This document shows, in pieces, positions 46,019-53,989 of a DNA stretch of 64,000 bases. A program made the position numbers and the translations under genes. The notes under the pieces were generated by a model. The model made no database searches. It worked only from the letters and a program-made list of their open reading frames with translations, and was not told the origin of the DNA. Numbering within the stretch: position 1 is the stretch's first letter; the number at the start of each line of letters is the position of its first letter. Source of the stretch: Clostridium sp. BJN0001 (lineage in GTDB: Bacteria > Bacillota > Clostridia > Clostridiales > Clostridiaceae); NCBI RefSeq assembly GCF_022869825.1, contig NZ_CP094971.1:311501-375500 (forward strand). Direction: 5' to 3'.

Positions 46019-46058
46019 ATAAAAAAGGTATATCATAAAATGGAATTATTAAGTATAT

Positions 46059-46133
46059 GCGGCAGTGACTCAATGGTAGAGTGCCACCTTCCCAAGGTGG
46101 ACGTTGCGGGTTCGAATCCCGTCTGCCGCTCCA
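46059..46133 (+). tRNA. tRNA-Gly (anticodon CCC)
   Basis: Acceptor arms GCGGCAG/CTGCCGC have discriminator T and an encoded CCA (46131-46133). The anticodon stem CCACC/GGTGG encloses TTCCCAA, giving anticodon CCC. GGTTCGAATCC is the T arm. It is flanked by repeat modules on both sides. Confidence 0.95.
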
Positions 46134-46147
46134 AAACAATTTCAAAT

Positions 46148-46358
46148 AACATACTAAATGACAAAGGACAAAGGAAAAAGGACAAATGACAAATGGGGAT
46201 GTTTCTGCTCAAATCGCAGAAACTAAAATATATTGAGCTTTCGCTTTAGGCGAAAGCTTTGTTTTTTGCGTTAAAACGCAAAAAACATAAAATGAAATTC
46301 CTCAGGAATTTCCACATTCTTTGTCATTTGTCATTTAACAGTTTGTCATTTGTATAGT
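46148..46358 (+). repeat. Dispersed palindromic repeat
   Basis: Left termini (AATGACAAAGGACAAAGG and others) are followed by H1 with loop TCAAATC, H2 with loop TTTAG, H3 TTTTTTGCG-TTAAAA-CGCAAAAAA with a new loop, and H4 GAAATTCC-TCA-GGAATTTC. Right termini TTTGTCATTTGTCATTTAAC follow. Confidence 0.88.
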
Positions 46359-46418
46359 TATCTATTTTGAAAAAAATCTAAATAGATATTGCTTTTTTAA
46401 ATGCTAGATGATAAAATC

Positions 46419-46440
46419 TATTTAGAAATATTTCTAAATA
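46419..46440. promoter_or_regulatory. 22-base palindromic operator of sdpR-sdpI
   Basis: TATTTAGAAAT (46419-46429) and ATTTCTAAATA (46430-46440) form a perfect palindrome immediately before the ribosome binding site. A related site ATCTAAATAGAT lies at 46376-46387. An ArsR-type autorepressor such as the product of the next gene is the probable ligand. Confidence 0.6.
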
Positions 46441-46460
46441 CTTTGAAGGAGGTGTTCGTT

Positions 46461-46736
46461 TTGGGATTTCCTGAAACATTTAAAGCGCTTTCTGATCCTG
46501 TAAGACGTAAAATATTAGTCATGCTTCGAGATGGCAAGATGTCTGCGGGGGATATAGGAAAGTCTTTTGATATGACAGGCGCAACAATTTCATATCATTT
46601 ATCACAGCTTAAAAAAGCTGGCTTAATTATAGAAAGCAAGTACAAAAACTTTGTATTCTATGAGTTAAACACTTCAGTTTTTGAGGAATTAATGGCGTGG
46701 TTTTCACAGTTTGGAGGAAAAATAAATGAAAAATAA
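46461..46736 (+). CDS. sdpR: ArsR-family autorepressor, SdpR-like
   Basis: This 91-residue winged-helix protein has FKALSDPVRRKILVMLRDGKMSAGDIGKSFDMTGATISYHLSQLKKAGLI, the SdpR pattern. It lacks the metal-binding CVC motif of ArsR/SmtB. AAGGAGGTG (46446-46454) points to a TTG start at 46461; the frame is open further upstream without support. It overlaps sdpI by 11 bases. In Bacillus the SdpR/SdpI pair provides immunity to the SDP cannibalism toxin, SdpI both protecting the membrane and sequestering SdpR. I see no toxin genes sdpABC here, so this is an orphan immunity-type pair. Confidence 0.87.
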   Translation: MGFPETFKALSDPVRRKILVMLRDGKMSAGDIGKSFDMTGATISYHLSQLKKAGLIIESKYKNFVFYELNTSVFEELMAWFSQFGGKINEK

Positions 46737-47355
46737 ATCAATGATATTATCAACTATAATATGTCTTTCACCAATTATTTTGTCAGTTATATTTTATAAC
46801 AGGCTTCCAGATATGGTCGCTGTTCATTTTAATAATGAAGGTATAGCAGACGGCTATATGCCAAAAGCTATTGCAGCATTTGGAATGCCTGTATTTTTGG
46901 CTGTTTTAAACATATATTCTTGGTTTATGGCTGATAAAGATCCTAAAGGCAAGAATGCAGGGAAAGCTTTGAAAGGTTTTTTAAGATGGATAATTCCTAT
47001 AATTTCAGTTGTTTTTGTACCAATTACTCTTATTATGTCAATTGGAAAAAACATACCAATCGTTTTTGTTTCACAATCACTTGTAGGTGTGATAATCACA
47101 ATTATTGGTAATTATCTTCCAAAGTGTAAGAGGAATTACACAATCGGTATTAAACTTCCATGGACACTTAATAGCGAAGATAATTGGAATAAAACACACC
47201 GTTTTTCTGGATTCATCTGGGTAATTGGTGGAATCATAATTCTTTTTAATTCATTATTAAGCATTTCAAGTTTTGTTATGATTGGAACTCTTGCAATTCT
47301 TGTTATTGTTCCTTTTATTTATTCTTATATGATTTATAGAAATGAAGAGAAATAA
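46726..47355 (+). CDS. sdpI: SdpI/YhfL-type membrane protein
   Basis: This 209-residue membrane protein has six or so helices. The N-terminal DUF1648 part contains IFYNRLPDMVAVHFNNEGIADGYMPK, the classical SdpI signature. The C-terminal part has GIKLPWTLNSEDNWNKTHRFSGFIWVIGGI. SdpI proteins confer immunity to membrane-active toxins and sense them for SdpR. The gene overlaps sdpR and so is coupled to it. Family members outside Bacillus may have general envelope roles, so specificity is uncertain. Confidence 0.9.
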   Translation: MKNKSMILSTIICLSPIILSVIFYNRLPDMVAVHFNNEGIADGYMPKAIAAFGMPVFLAVLNIYSWFMADKDPKGKNAGKALKGFLRWIIPIISVVFVPITLIMSIGKNIPIVFVSQSLVGVIITIIGNYLPKCKRNYTIGIKLPWTLNSEDNWNKTHRFSGFIWVIGGIIILFNSLLSISSFVMIGTLAILVIVPFIYSYMIYRNEEK

Positions 47356-47359
47356 TTAC

Positions 47360-47733
47360 ATTAATTGATAATGAGAAAATGGATAATTGATAATTGTGGA
47401 GGTTTTTGCTTGGGTGCAGAAACTAAAATTAAGTAAAAATTGACAATTGACAAATGGGGTTGTTTCTGCTCAAAATCGCAGAAACCCCAAATTAAATGAC
47501 AAAGTACAAATGACAAATGACAAATCAGGATGTTTCTGCGTAGGCGCAGAAACTAAAATATATTAAGCTTTCGCTTCAGGCGAAAGCTCATTTTTTTGCG
47601 AAAAAACGCAAAAAACATAAAATGAAATTCCGCAGGAATTTCCACATTCTTTGTCATTTGTCATTTAACAGTTTGTCCTTTGCATAGGATTTCCACCTCA
47701 TTTGTCATTTGTCCTTTGAAAGTTTGTCCTTTG
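47360..47733 (+). repeat. Dispersed palindromic repeat, extended copy with three H1 modules
   Basis: AT-type terminal units are followed by an H1 variant (GTTTTTGC-ttggg-TGCAGAAAC), a second H1 with loop TCAAAATC, a third H1 with loop GTAGGC, H2, H3 with A-rich loop (TTTTGCG-AAAAAA-CGCAAAA), and H4 GAAATTCC-GCA-GGAATTTC. Two sets of right termini complete it. Terminal units separate the H1 modules, suggesting growth by internal duplication. Confidence 0.88.
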
Positions 47734-47741
47734 ATAATGTG

Positions 47742-47802
47742 TTGACATTTTATCTACTTTGCAATACAATATAGTTAACAGCTACATTGTATTGCAAAGT
47801 AG
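47742..47802 (+). promoter_or_regulatory. Promoter with long split palindrome (PadR-type operator)
   Basis: TTGACA (47742-47747) and TACAAT (47765-47770) are spaced by 17 bases. CTACTTTGCAATACAAT (47754-47770) and ATTGTATTGCAAAGTAG (47786-47802) are perfectly complementary 17-base arms separated by 15 bases. The left arm covers the -10 element. The PadR protein encoded downstream is the probable repressor. Confidence 0.8.
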
Positions 47803-47825
47803 TAAAAATAAAAGGAGAGATAATA

Positions 47826-48506
47826 ATGCGTACAAACGACTATGTAAAAGAAATAAATAAATACAGCTCAATTCTTAGTGAGGAAAATAATGATAAATTC
47901 AGCTATCTTCTTTTGAAATTAAGATTTGCACCTATAAATAATAAAGATGCAGAGGAATTTTCAAGCCATGTCCTTGATATATTTATTCAGTCTCAAAAAG
48001 AGAATAAAAAGGTTGAAGAACTTTTAAATACAGAAAATATTGATGTATTTGCAAATGAATTTATAGAGCAGAGTAGAAAGGATTATTCAATTTTTGAAAA
48101 AATATATTTTAAGATTAATTATATTCCGTTACTTCTTTTGATATTTACAGGAATTTTTGAAATGCTTGTTGGATATTTGATAAAAGCATGGATAAATAAA
48201 GAAACACTTTTTACTGTGCCAGTAACAGTTTCAAATATTTTAGATATTCTTATTGCATTTTTTGTATTAAACTTTTTCTTAAAGAATGCATATCATTTTT
48301 ACAAAGTTTTTAATTCATCTGATAAGAAGAAAAATAAAATCTATACAGTAGGTTTATATGTTTTCTTTATAAGCCTTACAGGAATTTTTGTACTTAGTCA
48401 ATTATTTTTAAATTATGTAGTATTTAAGCTTAATTATCTAATTTTTATGGGAGTTCTTATTGTAATTTGTATAATTCAGCATATATTTGAGAATAAAAAT
48501 GATTAG
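47826..48506 (+). CDS. DUF1048/DUF1129-like membrane protein controlled by PadR
   Basis: This 226-residue protein has a soluble helical N-terminal half (1-90, MRTNDYVKEINKYSSILSEEN...HVLDIFIQSQKENKKVEELL). Four hydrophobic helices follow (about 100-125, 135-155, 170-190, 200-218). The N-terminal half resembles the short helical domains found next to PadR regulators. The frame is open from a TTG at 47787, but AAGGAGA (47813-47819) fixes the ATG at 47826. It is followed after 14 bases by padR, so the order is the reverse of the common padR-first arrangement. Its function is unknown, perhaps a stress-induced membrane protein. Confidence 0.72.
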   Translation: MRTNDYVKEINKYSSILSEENNDKFSYLLLKLRFAPINNKDAEEFSSHVLDIFIQSQKENKKVEELLNTENIDVFANEFIEQSRKDYSIFEKIYFKINYIPLLLLIFTGIFEMLVGYLIKAWINKETLFTVPVTVSNILDILIAFFVLNFFLKNAYHFYKVFNSSDKKKNKIYTVGLYVFFISLTGIFVLSQLFLNYVVFKLNYLIFMGVLIVICIIQHIFENKND

Positions 48507-48520
48507 GAGAGAGTGTTAAA

Positions 48521-48844
48521 ATGAAAAATAAATCGCAGCTTCTTAAAGGATGTTTAGAAGGGTGTGTGCTTAAAGTAATTGAAAGCAAAAACGAGATATA
48601 CGGATATGATATTTTAAAGATTTTAAATGAAAATGGGTTTAGTGATGTTACAGAGGGGACACTTTATCCAATGTATACAAGACTTCAAAAGCAGAAGTTT
48701 CTGTCTTTTAAAATAAAAAAATCCCCTCTTGGACCATCACGCAAATATTATAGCCTGACAGATGAGGGGAAAGAATATTTAAAAGAATTCACAGAAAACT
48801 GGAATTATATATCTAAAAAAGTAAATAAAATTTTAAAAAAGTAG
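48521..48844 (+). CDS. PadR-family transcriptional regulator
   Basis: This 107-residue winged-helix protein has LKGCLEGCVLKVIESKNEIYGYDILKILNENGFSDVTEGTLYPMYTRLQKQKFLSFK, the PadR signature with the EGTLYPxxxRLxxxG-like recognition region. GPSRKYYSLTDEGKEYL is the wing. The C-terminal helix for dimerisation is short (PadR-s1 subgroup). It is in an operon with the membrane protein upstream and is probably the autorepressor acting at 47754-47802. Its stop lies 3 bases from the stop of the convergent HNH gene, with no terminator between. Confidence 0.92.
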   Translation: MKNKSQLLKGCLEGCVLKVIESKNEIYGYDILKILNENGFSDVTEGTLYPMYTRLQKQKFLSFKIKKSPLGPSRKYYSLTDEGKEYLKEFTENWNYISKKVNKILKK

Positions 48845-48847
48845 AAA

Positions 48848-49249
48848 TTATAATTTTTGAATAAGCTTGTCTAGCTTTAGATTTATAATCATTTCTTCGG
48901 AATATAATTCTCCACCCATGATTACTTTTATAACATCAGCTTTTCTGTAACCTTCCTTATGAAGTTTTAAATTTTTAGTTATACGCTTTAAAGTATTTTT
49001 TGGAATGTCAAGAATTGCAGAGAGTTCTTTAAAGCTGTAATACTCACTTTTTAAGATATCAAATAGATGATTTTGAAGATCTAATTTATATCTTAAATCG
49101 ATTTCTTTAGAGTGGTGGGGACCATATTTTCCTCTGTGATGATACTTGCATAAATATTTATAATTCAATTTTATGTCAAATCCGCCCTCACTTCTATGGA
49201 CAATGTGATGAATATCTGCTGGAGCATTACATATTTCACAAAAATACAA
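48848..49249 (-). CDS. Small HNH-motif protein with HTH-like tail
   Basis: This 133-residue protein begins with a short HNH-type zinc module (CEICNAPADIHHIVHRSEGGFD...NYKYLCKYHH, residues 4-41): CxxC, the HHIVHRSEGG core, and a final CxxH. After a His-rich linker (GKYGPHHSKEIDLRYK) follows a helix-turn-helix-like segment (YYSFKELSAILDIPKNTLKRITKNL, about 70-95). Start is a TTG with GAGGAGG upstream. Family members are annotated as HNH endonucleases. With only 133 residues it might be a nicking nuclease or a DNA-binding regulator. It is not clearly linked to its neighbours. Confidence 0.72.
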   Translation of the reverse strand: MYFCEICNAPADIHHIVHRSEGGFDIKLNYKYLCKYHHRGKYGPHHSKEIDLRYKLDLQNHLFDILKSEYYSFKELSAILDIPKNTLKRITKNLKLHKEGYRKADVIKVIMGGELYSEEMIINLKLDKLIQKL

Positions 49250-49490
49250 ATTTAAAAGCCTCCTCTGTGTTATAGTTATGTTAATATTATAAAATAATAT
49301 AACATAAATTTCAATTTGATGAATATAAATTTTAAAAAATGAGATAATTAAAGTTAGTTAGTAATATTCATCAGATTTTGAAAAACTATCTGCTTTAAAT
49401 GGTAAATTTAAGGCTATTTACAGATTGAATAAATAGGGTGATTTACTATATAATAAAATATATACGATTAGACTAAGGAAGGTGAGTAAA

Positions 49491-50165
49491 TTGAGAGAAA
49501 ATTATAATTCATATTCATACTGGGAAGAAACTATAAGAAAAAACGAGAATAATGTTGCACATATTTTTATGGACAATGTACCAACTGAAAAAAGTTTATA
49601 TCTTCATACACTTATCTTTACAAAAAACAAAGGTATAAAAAGCATATGGTGCTATTTTCCAAACATGAGAAGCCTCATAGGCTACTTGCAATACTCCTTT
49701 TTACGAGAAGCCTTTTATAAATGGTCTTTTTCAAGAGATTCAGAAGATTTTAAGATACCTTCAGAAACTTTAGACAAATTAATAAAAAAAGCTCTAAAGA
49801 AAAGAAAAATAGATAAAGAGACAGCAAGAAATATGGATGATGATTTTCAAATTCTTTCATCATTTTGGGAGATGTCATCATCAAAAATAAACATTCAGCT
49901 TAAAAAATTTGCTGCACTATTTAATAAAAAATGGATGGGAAACAATAGCGAATTTTTATATATAAAGTATTTTAGCACTGCAAAAGAACTTGGAGAATAC
50001 GTAGTATCATCAAGTCTTATGACAAACACTGAAAGTGAACTTGAAAGAAAAATTGGAATGAGCATAGATGAATGGAACGACGTATGTACTAATGCAGCTA
50101 AAGATAGACTTAAAGGCGATAAATTTAGAGAAATATTAGTTAAAAATCTTACAGAAGTAATGTAA
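49491..50165 (+). CDS. Conserved-looking hypothetical protein
   Basis: This 224-residue soluble protein matches no family I recognise. It is rich in aromatic and charged residues, mainly helical, with no signal peptide, membrane helix or metal motif. Segments such as YNSYSYWEETIRKN, SLYLHTLIFTKNKGIKSIWCYFPNMRSLIGYLQYSFLREAFYKW and TESELERKIGMSIDEWNDVC stand out. AGGAAGGTGA places the start at a TTG (49491); a GTG at 49482 would overlap that site. It is monocistronic, preceded by 240 AT-rich bases and followed by an inverted dispersed repeat. Codon use is like its neighbours. Confidence 0.7.
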   Translation: MRENYNSYSYWEETIRKNENNVAHIFMDNVPTEKSLYLHTLIFTKNKGIKSIWCYFPNMRSLIGYLQYSFLREAFYKWSFSRDSEDFKIPSETLDKLIKKALKKRKIDKETARNMDDDFQILSSFWEMSSSKINIQLKKFAALFNKKWMGNNSEFLYIKYFSTAKELGEYVVSSSLMTNTESELERKIGMSIDEWNDVCTNAAKDRLKGDKFREILVKNLTEVM

Positions 50166-50169
50166 TGTA

Positions 50170-50580
50170 AAATGACGTACTAAAGGACAAATGTTTAAAG
50201 GACAAAGGACAGTTACAAATGACAAATTGCTAAAGGACAAAGGACAAAGTAGGTGGAAATTCCGTAGGAATTTCATTTTATGTATTTTGCGATTCTCGCA
50301 AAATAATAAAGCTTTCGCTTGAAGCGAAAGCTAAATAAATTCAAAGTTTCTGCGACTTTGAGCAGAAACATCTTGATTTGTCATTTGTCCTTTGTGCTTT
50401 GTCCTTTGGTTTAAGTTCTACGTTTCTGCGATTTGAGCAGAAACAACCATAATTATCAATTATACATTAGCACATTATCAATTCTATTAATTTTTACAAA
50501 ATATTAGAGCTTTTGCTTAAATGCGAAAGCTCTAGTATTTTCAGTTTCTGCGCCAAGCAGAAACCTCAAAATTTGTCCTT
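50170..50580 (-). repeat. Dispersed palindromic repeat in inverted orientation
   Basis: Read on the minus strand, the modules run from 50580 leftwards: H1 (loop TTG), a diverged H2 (GCTTTCGC...GCAAAAGC), AT-type terminal units, H1 with loop TCAAATC, terminal units, H1 with a long loop, H2 with loop TTCAA, H3, H4 (loop TAC) and termini. It is the only copy in the window pointing this way. It separates two convergent genes and holds no reading frame. Confidence 0.87.
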
Positions 50581-50586
50581 TGTTAA

Positions 50587-51063
50587 TTAAAACGATCTAT
50601 ACACAGAACAGATACTTTGAGTTGACATGCCTTGTCCAACTCCTGTGAAACCTAGACCTTCCTCTGTAGTTGCTTTTATATTAATTTTATTAGTATCAAT
50701 GTCAAGTGCGTCTGCGATATTTTTACGCATAGTTTCAATATAAGGTCTCATTTTAGGTGCTTGTGCTACTATTGTTGCATCAATATTATTTATTATATAA
50801 CCATGGTTAAAAATAATATCTTTACTTTCCTTTAAAAGTTTAATACTTGAAATCCCTTTGTACTTATCATCTGTATCTGGGAAATGGCTTCCGATATCAC
50901 AAAGTCCACATGCTCCAAAGATTGAATCTATTATTGCATGAATTAAAACATCAGCATCAGAATGACCTAAAAGACCTTTTTCATACGGAATATTTACACC
51001 GCCAATTACTAAATCTCTTCCTTCTACTAATTTATGAACATCATATCCTAATCCGACTCTCAT
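50587..51063 (-). CDS. ispF: 2-C-methyl-D-erythritol 2,4-cyclodiphosphate synthase
   Basis: This zinc-dependent MEP-pathway enzyme cyclises CDP-methylerythritol 2-phosphate. It has 158 residues, the standard length. GLGYDVHKL gives the first Asp/His ligands. [34 protein letters not shown] supplies the third ligand and the active-site serine loop. [20 protein letters not shown] is the C-terminal signature. The frame starts with an ATG at 51081, but GAGGAGGG lies just before the second ATG at 51063, which also fits the family. It is a single gene. Confidence 0.96.
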   Translation of the reverse strand: MRVGLGYDVHKLVEGRDLVIGGVNIPYEKGLLGHSDADVLIHAIIDSIFGACGLCDIGSHFPDTDDKYKGISSIKLLKESKDIIFNHGYIINNIDATIVAQAPKMRPYIETMRKNIADALDIDTNKINIKATTEEGLGFTGVGQGMSTQSICSVYRSF

Positions 51064-51248
51064 AAAAAGCCCTCCTCTCATTAATTAAATTGTATCATGA
51101 ACATGTTAAAAATCAATTAAAATCAATTTAAAAAATGTCGACACATCTAATATTATTCCCAATAGTAATAGAAATATACACCTATTAATAAATATATTGT
51201 TATTTATTATGATATAATGGTACAAAGCTTTTGTATTGGGGTGTTTTT

Positions 51249-52295
51249 ATGTCGGAAAATAAATTTATAAAAAATAAATACAGTTTTTCATCACTGCCAT
51301 CTGTTATATTAGTTGGGAAAAAGGCAGATGATATTCGTAAAAAACAGGTAATTTTATATATAAAAGAGTTATATTTTTTTAATATATTTGTAAAAGATCT
51401 TGTAAATGAAGACATAAATGTTTATAAGAGAAATTTAGCTATAAATGTTGCATATTTTATAATATCAGATGAAGATCTTGTAAAAGAAATATATAAAAAG
51501 AAAGAAATTCCTATTTTTAAGATTGCAAGAATGACAAATTTAAAGCCAATGGTTATAAGTGAATGTAAGGATTATATTACTGCATATTTTATTCTTATAA
51601 ATAATCCTTTATATAAGGTAATTCAAGATTATGTAAGAGTTGTAGTTAATGAAAATGATACACAATCTTCTAATGAAGTAGAGATTATAAAAAAAGAAAA
51701 AAATAAGAATTTAAAAACAAGGGGACTTGTATTAAAAAGAAATTATTTTAGCACCTTTATGATTACATCATATGGTGAATTTATAAAAATCAAAAATGAA
51801 AAAAATTCTTTTAAAATTGGAACTCAAGCAGAGGGAAGAAAAAAGAAAAGTTTTAAACATTACAAAATAGTGATAAGTATCTTTTTGTGCGTAATATTGT
51901 TTGCAGGTGCTTATAAGATAGCAGATTATAAAAAGGTACAAAGCATAATAGTAATAGAAACTACATCTTCAATAAAGCTTCATGTAAACAGATATGGAAA
52001 AGTTATATATTTATATTCAGCAAGTCAAAAAGGAAAAGAACTTATATCAAAGGTGAAGTATCAGAAGAAAAATACTGATACTGTATTATCTGAGATATTT
52101 GATATTGCATATGAAAGCGATATGATAGATCTTTCAAAGAGGACTCTTATAACTGTATCAGGAACTCCTCTTGAATATGGACAACTTGAAAAGACTAATA
52201 AATTCGTAAAGGAAAATAAGATATCAATTATTATAAATAATGGTGGAAATAGACAGAGACTTCCAGATATTGTTAGTGAAGATGAGGAAAATTAG
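51249..52295 (+). CDS. SigI-C/RsgI-like fusion: membrane anti-sigma-I-type protein
   Basis: This 348-residue protein has four parts. Residues 38-132 (IKELYFFNIFVKDLVNEDI, DLVKEIYKKKEIPIFKIARM, DYITAYFILINNPLYKVIQDY) resemble the C-terminal domain of sigma factor SigI, including the LPxKxL...RKYIxAxxLIL pattern in diverged form. Residues 157-195 (RGLVLKRNYFSTFMITSYGEFIKI) match the RsgI N-terminal domain that binds SigI. One membrane helix follows at 205-222. Residues 229-310 (SIIVIETTSSIKLHVNRYGKVIYL) match the extracytoplasmic RsgI middle domain. The sigma-2 domain is missing. The start ATG 51249 follows GGGGTG; a TTG at 51231 also opens the frame. Domain calls are by eye. Confidence 0.7.
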   Translation: MSENKFIKNKYSFSSLPSVILVGKKADDIRKKQVILYIKELYFFNIFVKDLVNEDINVYKRNLAINVAYFIISDEDLVKEIYKKKEIPIFKIARMTNLKPMVISECKDYITAYFILINNPLYKVIQDYVRVVVNENDTQSSNEVEIIKKEKNKNLKTRGLVLKRNYFSTFMITSYGEFIKIKNEKNSFKIGTQAEGRKKKSFKHYKIVISIFLCVILFAGAYKIADYKKVQSIIVIETTSSIKLHVNRYGKVIYLYSASQKGKELISKVKYQKKNTDTVLSEIFDIAYESDMIDLSKRTLITVSGTPLEYGQLEKTNKFVKENKISIIINNGGNRQRLPDIVSEDEEN

Positions 52296-52308
52296 CAAAT
52301 GATATAAG

Positions 52309-52589
52309 TTATCAACACTATCCACAACCTATTGTGGATAAGATGTTATTATTATGTTTATATCCATTTATTTACATGTTTATATAAAATAAATTGTTTG
52401 TATAATTTGAAATATAAGATAATATGTAGAAAATAAAAAGCACAATATATCCACAATATATATTAAAAATAAAATTTATGAACACATTATATTGTATTTT
52501 GTGCATAAACCACAGGCAAATAAAAGTTATTAACAGTTTATGCACAAATTATGTTATTAAAATTAAAAAAATCTAATTTCTGTGGATAA
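52309..52589. other. Cluster of DnaA-box-like sequences
   Basis: The 308-base gap between two convergent genes contains two perfect DnaA boxes, TGTGGATAA at 52333-52341 and at 52581-52589 (TTATCCACA on the minus strand). Five one-mismatch forms are also present: TTATCAACA 52309-52317, CTATCCACA 52318-52326, ATATCCACA 52447-52455, TGTGCATAA 52500-52508 and TTATGCACA 52538-52546. TTATTAACA at 52527-52535 differs at two positions. The region is very AT-rich. No dnaA, dnaN or rpmH is nearby, so it is more like a DnaA titration/regulatory cluster than oriC. Confidence 0.6.
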
Positions 52590-52603
52590 GCTGGGGAAAA
52601 CTA

Positions 52604-53632
52604 TTATTTTTTATCTCCTCTAAATCCAAAATTATCTGAGACAACCCTATTAAGCGTAAGGATCTTGCCGCTTATGCAATGACGACATTGTGAGGGTGTA
52701 TCACCTGTGCATATTTTTCCTGGATATAGTGCATAAAGTTTTCTAAAATGTCCTTCTGTTACATTTGGCATTACAACATTTGCACCACTTAAAAGTGCTT
52801 TTTCACGTCCATTTTTCTGGAGTGATTCCATAGCAGTAGTTGCAGGAATATTTATATCAGGAAGCAGAAGCCTTATAATAGCTATCATTTTTAGAGACAG
52901 AGTTAAAGTCCCACCTTTAGCATCTTTAAGAGGGGTGTCCATATTAGGTATAAAAGGTCCTATTCCTATCATATCGGCATTAATTTCCTTAAAATATAAT
53001 ATATCATCAGCAATAGATTCAATTGTTTGACCTGGAAGTCCTACAAGAGTACCTGTACCCACTTCATATCCTAATATCTTTAAGTTTTCTATACATTTTT
53101 TCCTATTTTCAAAACTCATGCCGGGATCCATTTTTTCATAAAGATTTTTGTCAGTAGTTTCTATGCGTATTAAGTACCTATCTGCACCGGCTTCTTTAAA
53201 AGCTTTATATTCTTCAAAAGTTTTTTCGCCAAGGCTTAATGTGAGTGCAACATTTAACGATTTTATTTTTTTTATTATGCTTACCATTTTTTCTTTTGTA
53301 AAATAATCATCCTCACCACCTTGAAGCACGATTGTTCTATATCCATAACTTACAGCTTTTGATGCAAAATCAAAAATTTGATCTTCACTAAGTCTATATC
53401 TTTTAATTTTCTTATTTTCACGCCTAAGTCCACAATACATACAATTTCTTTTGCAGATATTTGTAAATTCAATTAGTCCTCTTAAATGGACAAAATTATT
53501 TAAATATTTTTCTCGCATATTATCAGCAGCTTTAAATAATTCTTCATTTATACTATCATCTTTCAAAATAGATATAATTTCACTCTTTGAAAGTAAATGG
53601 CTCTTCTGTGCTTTTAAAATTAATTTGTTCAT
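52604..53632 (-). CDS. hydE: [FeFe]-hydrogenase maturation radical SAM protein HydE
   Basis: This 342-residue radical SAM enzyme has cluster ligands C60, C64 and C67 in FTNICKRNCMYCGLR, followed by GYRTIVLQGGEDDYFT, SLGEKTFEEYKAFKEAGADRYLIRIETTD and GTGTLVGLPGQT. The C-terminal cysteines in CTGDTPSQCRHC match those of HydE proteins carrying an accessory cluster. HydE works with HydF and HydG to build the H-cluster; neither is in the window. PylB/BioB relatives are the alternative, but the GPFIPNMDTPL and IPATTAMESL blocks favour HydE. It implies hydrogen metabolism in an anaerobe. The gene is monocistronic. Confidence 0.9.
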   Translation of the reverse strand: MNKLILKAQKSHLLSKSEIISILKDDSINEELFKAADNMREKYLNNFVHLRGLIEFTNICKRNCMYCGLRRENKKIKRYRLSEDQIFDFASKAVSYGYRTIVLQGGEDDYFTKEKMVSIIKKIKSLNVALTLSLGEKTFEEYKAFKEAGADRYLIRIETTDKNLYEKMDPGMSFENRKKCIENLKILGYEVGTGTLVGLPGQTIESIADDILYFKEINADMIGIGPFIPNMDTPLKDAKGGTLTLSLKMIAIIRLLLPDINIPATTAMESLQKNGREKALLSGANVVMPNVTEGHFRKLYALYPGKICTGDTPSQCRHCISGKILTLNRVVSDNFGFRGDKK

Positions 53633-53773
53633 TATACGCTCCTTATATTTAATTAAATTGATATAATAAGTATACTATCATAAAATAAGATTATAAAACA
53701 ATTAAGAAATATATTTTAAAATGGACGTGAAATATAGTAAAATATAACTAATTAAATGAAATGGAGGGTTAAT

Positions 53774-53983
53774 ATGGATGCTTTTATGAATGATGCTGTA
53801 CACAGCATTGTATTCGGAATAATAGGAATTGTTTTTCTTATTTTGGGATATGGCTTTTTTGATATAATACTTAAAAAAATAGATTTTAGTGAAGAACTTA
53901 AGAATAAAAATGTTGCGGTTGCTATAGTAATTGCAGGTTTTTTGATTGCTTTAGGAATTGTAATAGCAGCAGTTGTAGCGTAG
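53774..53983 (+). CDS. DUF350 family membrane protein
   Basis: This 69-residue protein has two hydrophobic helices (about 10-32 and 45-68) around a charged loop KKIDFSEELKNKN. The pattern GFFDIILKKIDF...KNKNVAVAIVIAGFLIALGIVI matches single-unit DUF350 proteins, whose function is unknown. The frame has an ATG at 53756, but GGAGGGT supports the ATG at 53774. It is a single gene between hydE and a pair of dispersed repeats. Confidence 0.82.
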   Translation: MDAFMNDAVHSIVFGIIGIVFLILGYGFFDIILKKIDFSEELKNKNVAVAIVIAGFLIALGIVIAAVVA

Positions 53984-53989
53984 GGAAAA

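Noticed and set aside
45971..46189. 72-residue frames across tRNA-Gly on both strands
   Set aside because: They run through the tRNA and repeat modules, so they are fortuitous.
52296..52603. Chromosomal origin oriC
   Set aside because: DnaA boxes cluster here, but dnaA, dnaN, rpmH, recF or gyrB are absent on both sides. A regulatory cluster is more economical.
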